From NCBI GenBank assembly GCA_949128115.1, contig OX421967.1:6128070-6192069 (forward strand): DNA of 64,000 nt, written 5' to 3'. This document shows positions 1 to 11,115 of the stretch, in pieces; the stretch's first letter is position 1, and every line of letters begins with the position of its first letter. Source of the stretch: Anaspis maculata (lineage: Eukaryota > Arthropoda > Insecta > Coleoptera > Scraptiidae). The notes under the pieces are model-generated. The model searched no databases and was not told the DNA's origin. It saw only the letters and a list, made by a program, of their open reading frames with translations. The position numbers and the translations under genes are program-made.

Positions 1-409
1 TTACCTCAATGTTTTTTGTACTGTGTCACCTATTGTGCATATTACTATAGGTATAAAATTCTATTCTTTGATGGAAAATTATTATAAAATAGGTGATAAC
101 GTTGACATGATTAGCTACAAGTATAAGGTATAAATATTAATTGTTCTGTTGAATATTTTACGATTTATTAAGGAGAAAAATGTGAATTCACGTGCCAAAT
201 CTTAAACCGTAAGTTAACATGTTAAAATTTCACAGTGAGTGAAATTATTGTGTAAATAAAAGCAAAAAATTCGAATTTAAACCATCGATGTGATTTTCAA
301 ATTTGAGTACTAGATATTGTTGATATAATGTAAATAAAAATGTGGTCCGTAGAGCGGAAGCGATTTTTATTTGCTTTGTAGTTTGTAGCGTACCATCCAA
401 AACCTTTCT
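1..409. other. AT-rich sequence without recognisable gene
   Basis: AT-rich sequence with no open frame, RNA gene or clear repeat that I can support. It precedes the first satellite unit, whose core begins near 520. Confidence 0.5.
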
Positions 410-3160
410 GGTGTGAAAAAAGCCGTTCTTGTGTGTGAAAAACATTTTTTTGATTTTCCGAAAGCGCCAAGTAGAATTCTGGAAAAGCAAGTTGATATTC
501 AAAAAATAATCAGCAAGAGCTCTCTTGAGAGGTGCGACACGGTATACTTCAGACCACAAAAATTTAATTCAAAAAATGTAAATTTTTCAGTTCACTGCAT
601 GTATTTGATGTGATTGTTTCTTGAATGTTGCAAACTGAAGCGTTGATTTGAAAATACGAAGTTATTTTTTAATAATTTTCTCCCGAATGCAGCGTTTTTG
701 GAAGATTCCTGGCGCAAAAAGCAGCATATTTGGATTTTTCTCAAGCGGTACATGAGATTTTGAAAAACTGAATTGAAAATTGCATTGTACGCAGTAAGAG
801 CTTTCCTAGGAGGTGCGACATGGCATGCTTCAAATACAAAAAAAAATTGAATGCAAAAATGACGTTTCTGTCCACAGTGCGCATTTGACTTGAATTTTTC
901 CGAAGTGTTGCAAGTTATAGCCTAAGTTGATAGTGCCGAATCTAATTCCGTACTATTTTCATTGAAAACTTGCATTTTTGGCATTTTCAGGTGCGAAAGA
1001 CACATTTTTGCTTTTCTCTCGAACGACAGGCAAGATTTTTCAAAATTAAGTTTGAATTTGAACAGCTTCCGGCAAGATCTTTTCTACGATGTGCTTCAAA
1101 TTCCAAAAAAATCAACTTGAAAAAACGAAGTTTGTGTCAACGTCACAAATTACTGTTAATTTTTCCCAAAATGTCGCAAACTTTGTCAAAAATGCAAAAG
1201 TTTAATGCACTGAATCTATATCCAAACTATCCTCATTGAAAATTTGCATTTTTGGCATTTTCAAGTGAAAAAGAGACATTTTTGAATTTTTCTCCAATCT
1301 AATGGCGTACAAGTTTCTTCAAAACTGAATTCAAATTCGAATGGATTCCGGCAAGATCATTTCTACGAGGTGCGACACGATATGCTTCAAAGCACAAGAA
1401 AATTCGAATCGAAAATATGACGTTTTCATCACCAGTAAGCTTTCATGTGAAATTTTTACAAAATTTTGCCAGCTACAACGTAAATTTGATGTACTGGATC
1501 TAATTCTGAGCTATTTTCACCGAAAGTTTGTATCTTTAACATTTTCGAGGAAAAAAAGAACATTTTTGAATTTTTCTTCAACACTACTCAAGTTCTTGCA
1601 AAATGGAGTTTGAATTCGAATAGCTTCCGGCAAGATCTTTCCTACGAGGTGCGACACGGTGTGCTTCAAATCACAAAAAAATCTATTCAAAAATGTGACA
1701 TTTGTGCTACCAGTACGCAAATACATTATATTTTTCCAAAATTGCGCAAATTACAGCGTAAGTTTGATTCGCTGAATCCAATTCCAAAGTATTTTCATTG
1801 AAAATTTGACATTTTGGTATAGTCGAGTGTAAAAAAGAAATTTTTGGATTTTCCTTCAATGGTAAGCAGGATTTTCTAGAATTAAGTTTGAATTTGAACA
1901 GCTTCCAGAAAGATCTTTTTTACGAGGTGTGGCACAGTATGCTTCAAACCTCAAAAAATCAATTTGAAAATATGACGTTTGTGTCACCTATTTGGGTTGA
2001 TTTTTTTGACATCCAAAGTATTCCATGTCGTAAATCCAAAAATGTTCCATTTTTCACGTGAAAACTGTCAAAAGCCCAAGATTCCAACGAGATTAGGTTT
2101 TAAATACTTCCAATGAATCCAATTTGCTGTATAATGTGCAACATTTTGAAAAAAAATCCATTGAATACGTACAAGTGACGCGAACGTCATATTTTTGAGT
2201 TGTTTTTTTGAGATCCAAATTATGCTGTGTCGCACCTCCCAGGGAAGCTCTCGCCGAGCACTCCACGAGTTTGTAGTCACTTCTGGAAAAACTCTCTCCT
2301 TTACAGGAAAATCAAAAAAATGTCTCATTTTTCACGTGAAAACTGTCAAAAGCTCAAGATTCCAACGAGAGTAGCTTTCAAATACTTCCAAGTAATCCAA
2401 TTTGCTGTAAAATGCGCAACATTTTGAAAAAAAATGCATTGAATACGTACTAGTGACGCAAACGTCATATTTTTAAGTTATTTTTTTGAGATCCAAATTA
2501 TGCCGTGTCGCACCTCCCAGGAAAGCTCTCGCCGAACACTGTACGGATTCGTAGTCACTTTGAGAGAAACTCTTCTGCCTTTTCAGGAAAATCCAAAAAT
2601 GTTTTTTTTTTCACGTAAAAACTGTCAAAAGCTCAAGATTCCAACGAAAGCAGCATTTATATACCCTCAATGCATCCAGTTAGCTGTATAGTGCGCACTA
2701 TTTTGGAAAAAATTGCATTGAGTACGTACTAGTGACGCGAGCGTCATATTTTTGAATTATTTTTTTGAGATCCAAACTATGCCGTGTCGCACCTCCCAGG
2801 AAAGCTCTTGCCGAGCACTGTATGAATTTACTGTCACTTCTAGAAAAACTCATTCGCCTTTACAGAAAAATTCAAAAATGTCTCATTTTGCACGTGAAAA
2901 CTGTCAAAACCCCAAGATTCCAACGAGAGTAGCTTTCAAATACCCTCAATGCATCCAATTTGCTGTATAATGAGCAACGTTTCCGAGAAAAATTGCAATA
3001 ATTACGCACAACTGGCGCAAACGTCAAGTTTTTGAGTTTGGTTTTTTGGTTATAAAGTATACGGTGTTGCACCTCTCAGAAAAGCTCCAGCCGAGCACTT
3101 TCCGAATTTCATTTCAATTTTCCAAAATCTCACTTGCAGTTCGGAAAAACTTGAAAAATC
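410..3160. repeat. Left arm of a ~6-kb palindrome: ~278-bp satellite units
   Basis: Tandem units of about 275-280 bp carry the core AGGTGCGACACGG followed by TATGCTTCAAA-like sequence. The core lies on the plus strand near 530, 810, 1365, 1645 and 1925 (a weaker one near 1085). It is reversed (GTGTCGCACCTC) near 2228, 2507, 2785 and 3063. The orientation switch falls near 2000. The same units appear in mirror order at 5190-6770, so the two blocks form a long inverted repeat around a small gene. Copies diverge by scattered substitutions and small indels, so this is an aged array. Confidence 0.85.
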
Positions 3161-3202
3161 CTAAATTTTTGCTGGAATGATTGAGGAAAACGAGTATAAC
3201 GG

Positions 3203-3208
3203 TTTATT
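3203..3208 (-). promoter_or_regulatory. Polyadenylation signal AATAAA of the small minus-strand gene
   Basis: The minus strand reads AATAAA about 25 bases downstream of the stop codon at 3233-3235, a normal distance for a poly(A) signal. The inverted copy at 5031-5160 has lost the hexamer at the equivalent place. Confidence 0.5.
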
Positions 3209-3232
3209 CTCCAGTAATCTTACATCCTGATT

Positions 3233-3592
3233 TTATACATCGTTCAGCTCGAATGTGTCCACAAATATTATGTCATCTGGAACGTAGTGATAAGAATCTA
3301 TGCATTGTTTCGAAACCAAAACAACGAAGTTTTCGGTTCGCGTCTCCGCTCGATCTGCATCCCGATACACCAACTCGTTTTTCCCATCCGGGTTCCGGAC
3401 GACCGTTCCGAAAATCTGCCCGGACCCGGCGACCTTGCCGAGGAAAGCGTGGCGGTTGTCGTCTTCGGCGACGATTATCGCGGCCTCCCTCACGTTGGGC
3501 GACCCTCGAATCTCGCTGCTCCGCATGCTGCCGGGCCACACCGGATGAAAAGAAAAAACGTTGCTTTCGAGGGGATAGCCGTTGCACAGCAC
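3233..3592 (-). CDS. Terminal exon of a small gene with DM9/DUF3421-like repeat (tentative)
   Basis: This 3' terminal exon of 119 codons plus stop begins after a TTTGCAG acceptor (AG 3594-3593), in phase with the upstream exon at 3646-3929. The intron between them is only 53 bp (3593-3645), with a GTGAGT donor. The sequence is GC-rich and codon-like against AT-rich surroundings. Visible features are a Cys-containing start (VLCNGYPLES), a central AFLGKV segment and a closing ENFVVLV, followed by an acidic tail and stop. The spacing of hydrophobic strand, GKV and a terminal VLV resembles one DM9 (DUF3421) repeat, a fold found in arthropod proteins and some invertebrate lectins, but the match is weak. 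An alternative acceptor (AG 3612-3611) would add 18 in-frame bases but leave a 35-bp intron, so I prefer the later one. The 3' end is duplicated in inverted, broken form at 5031-5134. Confidence 0.55.
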   Translation of the reverse strand: MLCNGYPLESNVFSFHPVWPGSMRSSEIRGSPNVREAAIIVAEDDNRHAFLGKVAGSGQIFGTVVRNPDGKNELVYRDADRAETRTENFVVLVSKQCIDSYHYVPDDIIFVDTFELNDV

Positions 3593-3645
3593 CTGCAAAC
3601 CGTAATTTTTCTGTAGAAATTGTATAAGACGTGTGCGAAACTCAC

Positions 3646-3929
3646 TTGAAATTTGCTGGCAATCTCGCCGTCGTTGTCGAAGTCGATCGTGCCGTCCGAC
3701 TGGATCGTGGTGAGGTGTGTCGCGCCGTTGACTGAGTGAAACCGTGCCAAGTAAATCGCGCCCGTCTTTTCCCTTTTTTCTGGGGTGTTGACGAAGAGGG
3801 CATTGTCGGGCAGGACGAGTTTGCCAGCATCCAAATGCGTTTCCAACCAGTTATAGTCAGCTCCATAGTGGCACCTGACACGGGCGGAATCGGGGACGCA
3901 TCTTTGTCCCGCTGGACACGGCGACACGG
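3646..3929 (-). CDS. Internal exon of the same small gene, DM9-like (tentative)
   Basis: An exon of 284 bases follows a GTTTCGCAG acceptor and ends before GTGAGT at 3645. It reads two bases plus 94 codons and leaves the frame in phase 0, joining the exon at 3592. It begins with a cysteine motif (CPAGQRC, then RCHYG). Next come YNWLETHLDAG and LPDNALF, an IYLARFHSVNG strand-turn, and the joined KFQ-VLC end. The order Trp, LPDNA, YLAR, VLC parallels the usual DM9 repeat order (W, PxxA, YVGRA, EVL), which gives two tandem repeats across the two exons. No ATG precedes it in frame before a stop, so at least one more 5' exon, probably with a signal peptide, is missing. Function unknown. Confidence 0.5.
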
Positions 3930-5030
3930 CTGCGAAACAAATATCAAATTTAAACTAGCTCCTGGTGCTGATGTCAATGTCACTGTCGATATCAGTCGAA
4001 AGAATCATAATTGGGCTCCAACTCCCACGATTGTTCCGACTTCTATTGGACATTCAGAGCTCGGGCATGGGCCCTATCCTCCCGGATAGTATTGACTCGC
4101 TACCTGATACTGCGTTACCTACCTGACGTTGCATCACCTTATTGTGACACCCTGAATTATTTTCTCATGTTAACTCGTTAAATCAACTCATCTGTGTTCA
4201 CTCTAGACATATCTCTGGCTCCCTTTACTCCAAGCTTGTATACAAAATAGCGCCAGGGAGAAGATTCAGACGTTTTCCTGCGTGCTACATACCCAGCTTT
4301 ATGGTTAAGAGGGAACAGGATTACATGAGCGCAATGAAAGAAGAAATGGCTAGAAGGAAAACTACATTTGATGACGAAGAGGTTCTAATTAGTGGCTAAA
4401 CGAGAAATCTATGTGGTGACAGCTGCTTTGTCACATATTATGCTAAGAGATTTGAAATAAAAATACCTGAAGAAGTTGAGGAATGTAGCAAGAACATTTC
4501 TAGTAGGACAGACACGATCAATAATGCTGCTCGAGCCATGTTTCGCTCAACCCGGGTTTGGTAGATTTGAAATTATCGAGTTTTGTAAAGAGTAGTTAGG
4601 TAGGTACTAAGAACAATGAGAATAATAACGATAACTTATTTACCTTCATGAAATTACACAGGAAAAGAATCGGGAAAAACTTCATTGTTAAAAATGTTTT
4701 GTTTTCTTCTGTTATTTTGTATCCCAGCGAGAAGAATGGGTACTGCGTGGGTAGGTATAGCCACTTGATATTATTGATTTTATGGGTATTATTTGATTAT
4801 TTTATCCTCGTTTTTTGTTGATTGTTGATTTGCATAAATTCCACTCAATAGTTATTCATGCTGAAAATTCTCTTAATATTAACTTTTTTCTTCAGAAATA
4901 TTTATTTCTTCTTCTTCTAGTTTCTGAATACTATTTGATGTATTATTTTTGTCGTAACTAATCCACGGGAATTGAACTTTGACTTTTGAAAAATCCGTGT
5001 TGGATGGAGCTTTATGGCCAAAGTAGCGAG
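3930..5030. other. Centre of the palindrome, mostly unique sequence
   Basis: This stretch between the arms is not repeated elsewhere in the window. It should hold the 5' part of the small minus-strand gene, but I could not place a first exon. On the plus strand, 4148-4399 is open for 83 codons without a start at its beginning (first in-frame ATG at 4301) and is rich in charged residues. Another plus-strand start at 4697 begins with a hydrophobic stretch (MFCFLLLFC) resembling a signal peptide, but it stops within about 25 codons. Neither matches a family I know. Confidence 0.4.
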
Positions 5031-5134
5031 GATTTCGTTGTCTTGGCTTCGAAACAATACATAGATTCATTCTTACCGCTACTTTTGAGATGACATGATA
5101 TTTGAGAACACATTCGAGCTGAATCGATGTATGA
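5031..5134 (+). pseudogene. Inverted broken copy of the small gene's 3' end
   Basis: The plus strand here matches the minus-strand coding end at about 3235-3333: FVVL-SKQ-IDS and FELN-like codons can be followed. The reading frame is broken by stops and small changes after IDS. Similarity continues past the stop equivalent (5132-5134) into the 3' flank and right up to the satellite array. It is part of the right palindrome arm and lacks the upstream exons, so it is not functional. Confidence 0.7.
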
Positions 5135-6770
5135 AATCAGGATGTGAGATTATTGCAAAATGAGCCGTTTTACTCGTTTTCCTCAATCATTCCGGCAAAA
5201 ATTGGGGATTTTTTAAGTTTTGTCCGAACTGCAAGTGAGATTTTGGAAAACAGAATTGAAATTCGGAAATTACTCGGCTGAAGCTTTTCTGAGAGGTGCA
5301 ACACCATATGCTTTGTAACAAAAATCTCAAACTCGAAAATTTGACGTTTGCGTCAGCTGTACGTATCAAATGCAATTTTCTCCAAGATGTTGCTCATCAT
5401 ACAGCTAATCGGATGCATTGAGGGTATTTGAAAGCTACTCTTGTTGGAATTTTGAGCTTTTGACAGTTCTAACGTGCAAAATGGGACATTTTTAGATTTT
5501 TCTATGAAGGCAAGCAAATTTTTCTCGAAGCGACTACAAATTCGTACAGTGCTCGGTGAGAGCTTTCCTGGGAGGTGCGACACGGCATAATTTGGATCTC
5601 AAAAAGATAACTCAAAAATCTGACGTTTGCGTGACTGGCACGTATATGATACAAATTTTTCCCAAAATGTTGCTCATTTTACAACTAATTGGATGCATTA
5701 AGGGTACATAATTAAAAGCCACTCTCGTTGGAATCTTGGGCTTTTGTCAGTTTTAACGTGCAAAATGAGACATTTTTGGATTTTTCTGTGAAAGCAAGTG
5801 AGTTTTCTGAAAAGCGACTACAAATTCGTACAGTGCTCGGCCAGAGCTTTCCTAGGAGGTGCGACACGGCATAATTTGGATCCCAAAAAAATAACTCAAA
5901 AATATGACGTTGGCGCCACTAGTACGTATTCAATGCAATTTTTTTCCAAAATCTTGCCCATTACACAGCTGATTGGATGCATTGAGGGTATTCAAAAACT
6001 ACTTTCGTTTGAATCTTGGGCTTTTGACAGTTTTTACGTTCAAAATGAGACATTTTCAGATTTGGATGACAAAAAAAAACAACCCAAATTGGTAACACAA
6101 ATGTTATATTTTCAAGTTGATTTTTTGAAGCTTTGAACCACACCGTGTCGCACCTCTCAGAAAAGATTTTGCCGGAAGCTATTCAGATTTGAGCTCAGTT
6201 TTGTAAAAGTTTGTGTACCGTTGAAGAAAATTCCAAAAATGTCTTTTTCACTTGAAAATGCGAAAGATGCAAACTTTTGATAAAAAAGTTCAGGATAGGA
6301 TTCAGCGCATCAAGCCTCCGCTGTAGTAGCCGAAATTTTGGAAAAATTCAAGGTTGATTGCGTACTGGGTACCCAAACGTCATTTTTTCAAGTCAATTTT
6401 TTTGTGATTCAAAGCACATCGTGTCGCACCTCGTAGAAAAGATCTTGCCGGGAGCTATTCGAATTTAAACTCAGTTTTGGAAAAAAAACTGTGTACGGTT
6501 GGAGAAAAATCCAAAAATGTCTCTTTTGCACCTGAAAATGCCAAAAATGCAGATCTTCAATGGAAATAGCACGGAATTAGATTCGGAGCCTCAAACTTAG
6601 GCTATAACTTGCAAATGCTTGGAGAGATTCTCAAGTCGAATGCGTACTGGGGACAGAAACATCGATTTTGCCCTCATTTTTCTTTTATTCAAAGCATGTC
6701 ATGTCGCACCTCTCAGGAAAGCTTTTACTTGATACAATTTAATTTTCGATTCAGTTTTTCAAATTAAGCA
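5135..6770. repeat. Right arm of the ~6-kb palindrome
   Basis: Mirror image of 410-3230. The core AGGTGCGACACGG occurs on the plus strand near 5295, 5573 and 5855, then reversed near 6146, 6420 and 6705. The innermost bases (5157-5205) are the reverse complement of 3150-3200 with few changes. This arm has three inner units where the left arm has four, and three outer units where the left arm has about six, so copies were gained or lost after the inversion formed. Confidence 0.85.
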
Positions 6771-6829
6771 CCAGAAATGCAGTGGTGACATGCATTTTGG
6801 CGTCAAGTTGATGAAACCTATTTTTGTTC

Positions 6830-7720
6830 AAGTACAAGGCAATAATAATGGTGCAAAATGAAAATTGATATCAAAAAAATCGGTTTGCTCGTGCTTGATT
6901 CAGTAGGAAACGATACCTCGCTTGCTTTTCGCGAAAAAATCAAATTTGACGTTTTGGACTTTTTTTGACAGTTTTTGAAAAAATGAAAATTTTGATCAAG
7001 GCAAGTTGCATATCGTTCTCTACTAAATCGAGGACGAGGAATGCAATTACGGTTTCCATTTCTACGTCATGTTGATGCAACTTAGCATTGTTAAAGTAGA
7101 ATCTAGTGAAAATCAAGTGACGTGAAAATTAATATCTAAATCGGCTTGCTGGTGCTTGATTTAGTAGAAAACGATACCTCACTTGCTTTTTTCGAAAAAA
7201 TCAAATTTGACGTTTAGAACCTCTTTTTGGCAGTTTTTGAAAAATTCAAAATGTTGATCAAGGCGAGTTGCATATCGTTTCCTACTAAATCGAGCACGAG
7301 AAATGCAATTATGGTGTTCATTTCCACGTCATGTTGGTTGATGCAACTTGAGACTGTTCAAGCTGAATCTAGTGAAAATCACGTGAGGTAAAAATAAATA
7401 TAAAAATTGATTTGCCCGTGCTTGATTTAGCATTTAGTAGAAGAAATTTGTTCATATATGTTAATTCATCAACTATGGCGGTTTTTTGAATTCTTTGACA
7501 GTTTTCGAAATATTGTTTTTTTTTTAATAGGCGAGTGACCTATCGTTTCTTACTAAATCAAGCACGAGAAATGCAACTAAGAGGTTTGCTTTCGCATCAA
7601 GTCGATGCGATCTGAGATCTTTCAAGTAGAATTTAGTCTAAGAATCTTCTGACGTCAGAATCAACATAAAACTCGACTTACCCATGCTTGCTTCAATAGA
7701 AATCGTTGCTTGAATCTACT
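6830..7720. repeat. AAACGATAC-core dyad satellite, three units
   Basis: A forward core (GATTTAGTAGGAAACGATAC and close variants) near 6886 and 7152, more degenerate near 7425, is each followed about 110-120 bases later by the reverse core (ATCGTTTCYTACTAAATC), near 7010, 7275 and 7545. The spacers contain TTTGACGTTT and TTTTTGACAG. The same family recurs at 19280-20230, 32200-34040 and 55800-56600. Confidence 0.8.
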
Positions 7721-8500
7721 TTGGCTTTCAATAGATTCAACGTTAATGGCTATTCGCAATTTTTCAGTTTAAAAATTTAGACCTCTTTGAAAAAAGCACG
7801 TAAATCCTTTTCGAATTTTGAAATTTTCAAGTCAATCTTTCTAGGACCAGGTAGGTAGTGCCATCAGAAACTAAGGTAGGTACTGAACCAGGGTCGGGTA
7901 GCGGTTACCTTCAGTTTGATATATCACAAGACAGGTGATGCTAACTGAAATTTTGAAATAGGGTAGGGTGGGGGCGAAGGGGTTGAAGATGGATGAAAAT
8001 TTGGCATTACCTGTCTAAGATGTCCCCCCCAAAATGAAAATCGATCTGTTTTTGTGGAAAAATCCATTTTTCAAGAATCGGGAGTTGATAGGGGAAAAAC
8101 ATCCCTTAAATAAAAAAGTTCTGGGAGAATTTTGAAAAAAGTTACGAGGTAGTTTGAAAATTATTGAAATATATTTGAGCAGAAAGAAAATTTCATCACT
8201 AAGTTTGATATATCACAAGATAGATAATGCTAATTAAAATTTTGTAGTAAAGTAGGGTGGGGGGCAAGAGAGTCGAAGATGAAGATTTGGCATTACCTCT
8301 AAGATGTCCCCCTCAAAATAAAAATCGATTTGTATTGAACAGAAAGAAAATTTTATTACCTCGTTTGATATATCACAAGACAGATAAAATTTTGATTCAA
8401 ATTTTGAAATAGGGTAGGGTGGGGGTGAAGGGATTGAAGACAAAAATGGGGAATGGGTGTTCTAAATGTTCCCCTCGGAATAAAAGTCGATCCGTTTCGG
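7721..8500. repeat. Low-copy repeats with TTTGATATATCACAAGA and GTAGGGTGGGGG
   Basis: The word TTTGATATATCACAAGA is found near 7915, 8204 and 8363. Each is followed by an AAATTTTG stretch and a GTAGGGTGGGGGY-AAG-block ending near CCCCCTCAAAATRAAAATCGAT. These are imperfect repeats of about 160-290 bp. No coding capacity is seen. Confidence 0.65.
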
Positions 8501-10374
8501 TTTTTCCTTGAGAATTTGTTGGCGGCGAGTAATCTGGAGTGGGAAGTTCGAAAATGAACACCCTGTATACATTTTCACTGTCTCAGTATGTCAAAAAAAA
8601 ATTCCTTTTATTCGTCTGATTCGTGAAAATCTGGATATTTCTTCCTACAGAAATTCTCATCATCACTATTGTCAAACTGGGCAGATGACGGATTGACAGA
8701 TTTTGATGGAAACAAAGGAAAAGACAATTTCTAAGGTTTTTTCTACAATCAAACGCACATTTTTTTCAGCTATCAATTGTTAAACTCAATATATTACAAA
8801 TATATTACAACTTTACAAGTAAATACCGTCATTATTATTGGAGCATAGAAATGTCTTCAGAATCCGAGACATTTTGTCATCATTTCTTGTTGTTTTTTTA
8901 CATTTTCATTAATTAATATTAAATCAACAACTTTCCATTCGCCCATTTTTTTTATCGCACAAACACACAATTCGCACGCACGCCACTTAGTCCAACAAGT
9001 AAACTTTCGCTCGAAGAAACATAAAAAACAGAACAAAAAAAAATTGGAATGTATAATAATTATTATATAGGCTTCTCTCAATAATCAGTCATAGCAGCGC
9101 AGCGTAATAGTATAATATAATACAATATAGTATATATTTATATTTCATCATCATATATAAAAAATTGTTGTTTTTTTGTAATGTAATATAGTAAGTACTA
9201 TGTTTTTTTTTTAGGCTTTCATTTTGAGCAGTATAAAATTAAGTACTCTCTGTTTCGTATAAAGATAATAATGGTTAATAAATCTATTGTGGTTTTTGTG
9301 TTGTCGTTTTCGGGGGAGGTGCAGAAACGTAAAATATATTCATATAATATATACACATCAGAGACACATATATAAAACATCCAATTATTGCTTTTATATC
9401 TCTTGGAATTATTTAACCTACGGACAAAAACACCGAGTATTCTTTTCGTTTTTTTTAGTATTAAAAGAGATCCACATTTAAGCGCGCGTTTTTTTTTTGT
9501 TTCAAGTAGTCAAAAAAGATTTTTTTTTGCATGATATGTTCAATAAAATATTTGTTTTGATTCGTTTAGTGTTTTTTTGTTGGTGTTGTCCCTTCTTTGC
9601 AACTAGATATAAATTAGAAACGAGGAAAAATAAAACGTAAACTTCTTTTGATTCGATCGATCGATAATAAAATAAATAACACTCACGTCAAAGCTGCCAA
9701 CATTTAGGAGAAAGAAGGTATAGTCAGGGATTTGTTTCGCTTTTCTAAAGGGGGAAAAGTGGGGGGGGGGGAGGGAGAAAACGGTTATCTTTCAGGGTTA
9801 CACAGCTGCCAACTTAACACATAAAGCCATTTTATTTTCGAGCTGTAGTTGCTTTCAAGTAAAAGAAAACGTAAGTCTGAGATCAGTTACTATTCACAGC
9901 GTTTATTTCTGTTGGCTAGACTGACAAACGATTAAAAATCAGAACATTAGAACACTGTTGCTAACTTCACACAAACACAATTGATAATTTTTAAATTTTC
10001 ATGCCATATTTGTTATTACGAAGAACTAAGTTTTGAGTAAATTATAAATAATCTAGCATCGACTTACGTTCTTCATATATATACATAAGCAAATGTAGCC
10101 TCAAGATTGAATGATTGAACTGCGTTAAGTTGGAGATCAAATGACTAAACTGCATGAAGCTGGCAACAGTGTTCTAGAGCTCTTACGCTCAATCGTCAGG
10201 CAGTTTACCCAACACGAGTAATGTGAACCGATCACGGACGTACGCTCCGCGAATGAACAGCAGACGCAGCTTGAAAATCACGCAACACTTACGTGGCGAA
10301 GTTAGCAACTGAGGGCAAAAGGGCCGAGAGCGAGAGCTCGCAAAGTCTTTTCTTTTTTTTCGTCTCTATATACT
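8501..10374. other. AT-rich region containing the Eph 3' untranslated region
   Basis: AT-rich sequence downstream (minus strand) of the Eph stop codon at 10375-10377. It should hold the 3' UTR, whose end is uncertain. On the minus strand AATAAA occurs at 9902-9907 and 9831-9836. Homopolymer runs and a short ATCGATCGAT palindrome near 9657-9664 are present. No other gene is supported. Confidence 0.5.
9902..9907 (-). promoter_or_regulatory. Eph: Candidate poly(A) signal for the SAM-containing Eph transcript
   Basis: AATAAA on the minus strand, about 470 bases after the Eph stop codon. It is the first such hexamer met downstream. A second one lies at 9831-9836. No cleavage data can be inferred. 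Confidence 0.35.
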
Positions 10375-10642
10375 TTACACTAAAAATCCTTCTGAACCGT
10401 TCACTCGTATCTGCGCCCGAATGTTCTGAACACTGTTCATGATTTTCTTCTGGTGACCGACCAAGGTGATACCCAGCTCGGTCAGCTCTTTGACGGTCAA
10501 ATTGACGACGGCGTCCATCGAGTTGACGCCGCCCGAATGGAAGTTCTCCAGGTAACGGGTCATCTTGATGGAGTTGAGCCACTCCTCGACGGACGTGAAG
10601 TTGGTCAGGTCTGGGGCGTCTGCTGATAAGGGATTCGTTGAG
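10375..10642 (-). CDS. Eph: Eph last exon: SAM domain and C-terminus
   Basis: The exon opens after TTTGCAG in phase 2, which fits the end of the exon at 16884, so the linker reads KIAQNR-STNPLSADAPDL. That is typical of Eph receptors between kinase and SAM. The SAM domain covers about residues 12-77 of the exon: FTSVEEWLNSIKM, YLENFHSGGVNSMDAV, LTVKELTELGITLVGHQKKI, then an amphipathic last helix. The protein ends NGSEGFLV-stop, where F-x-V at the end fits a class II PDZ-binding motif, as many Eph receptors have. SAM domains mediate weak oligomerisation and adaptor binding. It is separated from the kinase exons by a 6.2-kb intron that also holds the alternative terminal exon. Confidence 0.95.
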
Positions 10643-11115
10643 CTGCAAATTAAAAGCTTGAATTTATTCCGTTCTCTTCGCAGCTCAAAAAAAAATCAGA
10701 AAAATGGTGTTTTCATAAAATTGAAAGAAAAAAAAATCGAAATCATGCGACGTGCGACTCGGCGACTCTTCCATTACTTTTTGTTGATTCCTGTTGAAAT
10801 TGTGTACGAAACAAATTGTATACTAGCGAAAAAAAAATTATAAAGCCAAAGCGTAAGCATTGTGAAAAATTAAACTTGTGCAAATAATGAAATAAAAAAT
10901 AATAGAAAAGCCGGAAGCACTACTACGTTTGATGAAGTTTGAGCTTAGTGATTATTTAATTAATAATTGTTTATTCATATTGGAAGCACTAAAAAAATTA
11001 TTGAATTATTGACACTAAAAGCGCAGCTTTTATTAGCTTTAACATACAAGAATACATGCGAAATCAGCATATAATACAAATGGAAGCCATTTCATAGTTT
11101 CTCCAGAAATATATA
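10643..11115. other. Intron sequence, nothing recognised
   Basis: AT-rich beginning of the 6.2-kb last Eph intron (distal part on the minus strand). No repeat unit or RNA gene is seen. Confidence 0.5.

Noticed and set aside
3273..3616. Several overlapping open frames on both strands around 3.2-4.1 kb
   Set aside because: They are shadows of the GC-rich exons at 3233-3592 and 3646-3929. Only the frame that splices cleanly was kept.
4697..4770. Plus-strand start with MFCFLLLFC as a signal-peptide exon of the inverted gene copy
   Set aside because: It stops within about 25 codons, no clear matching downstream exon exists on that strand, and the only gene remnant there is broken.
10280..10295. 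GTAAGT on the minus strand after the Eph stop as a 3' UTR intron donor
   Set aside because: A lone hexamer after the stop codon with no convincing acceptor. Chance occurrence is likely.
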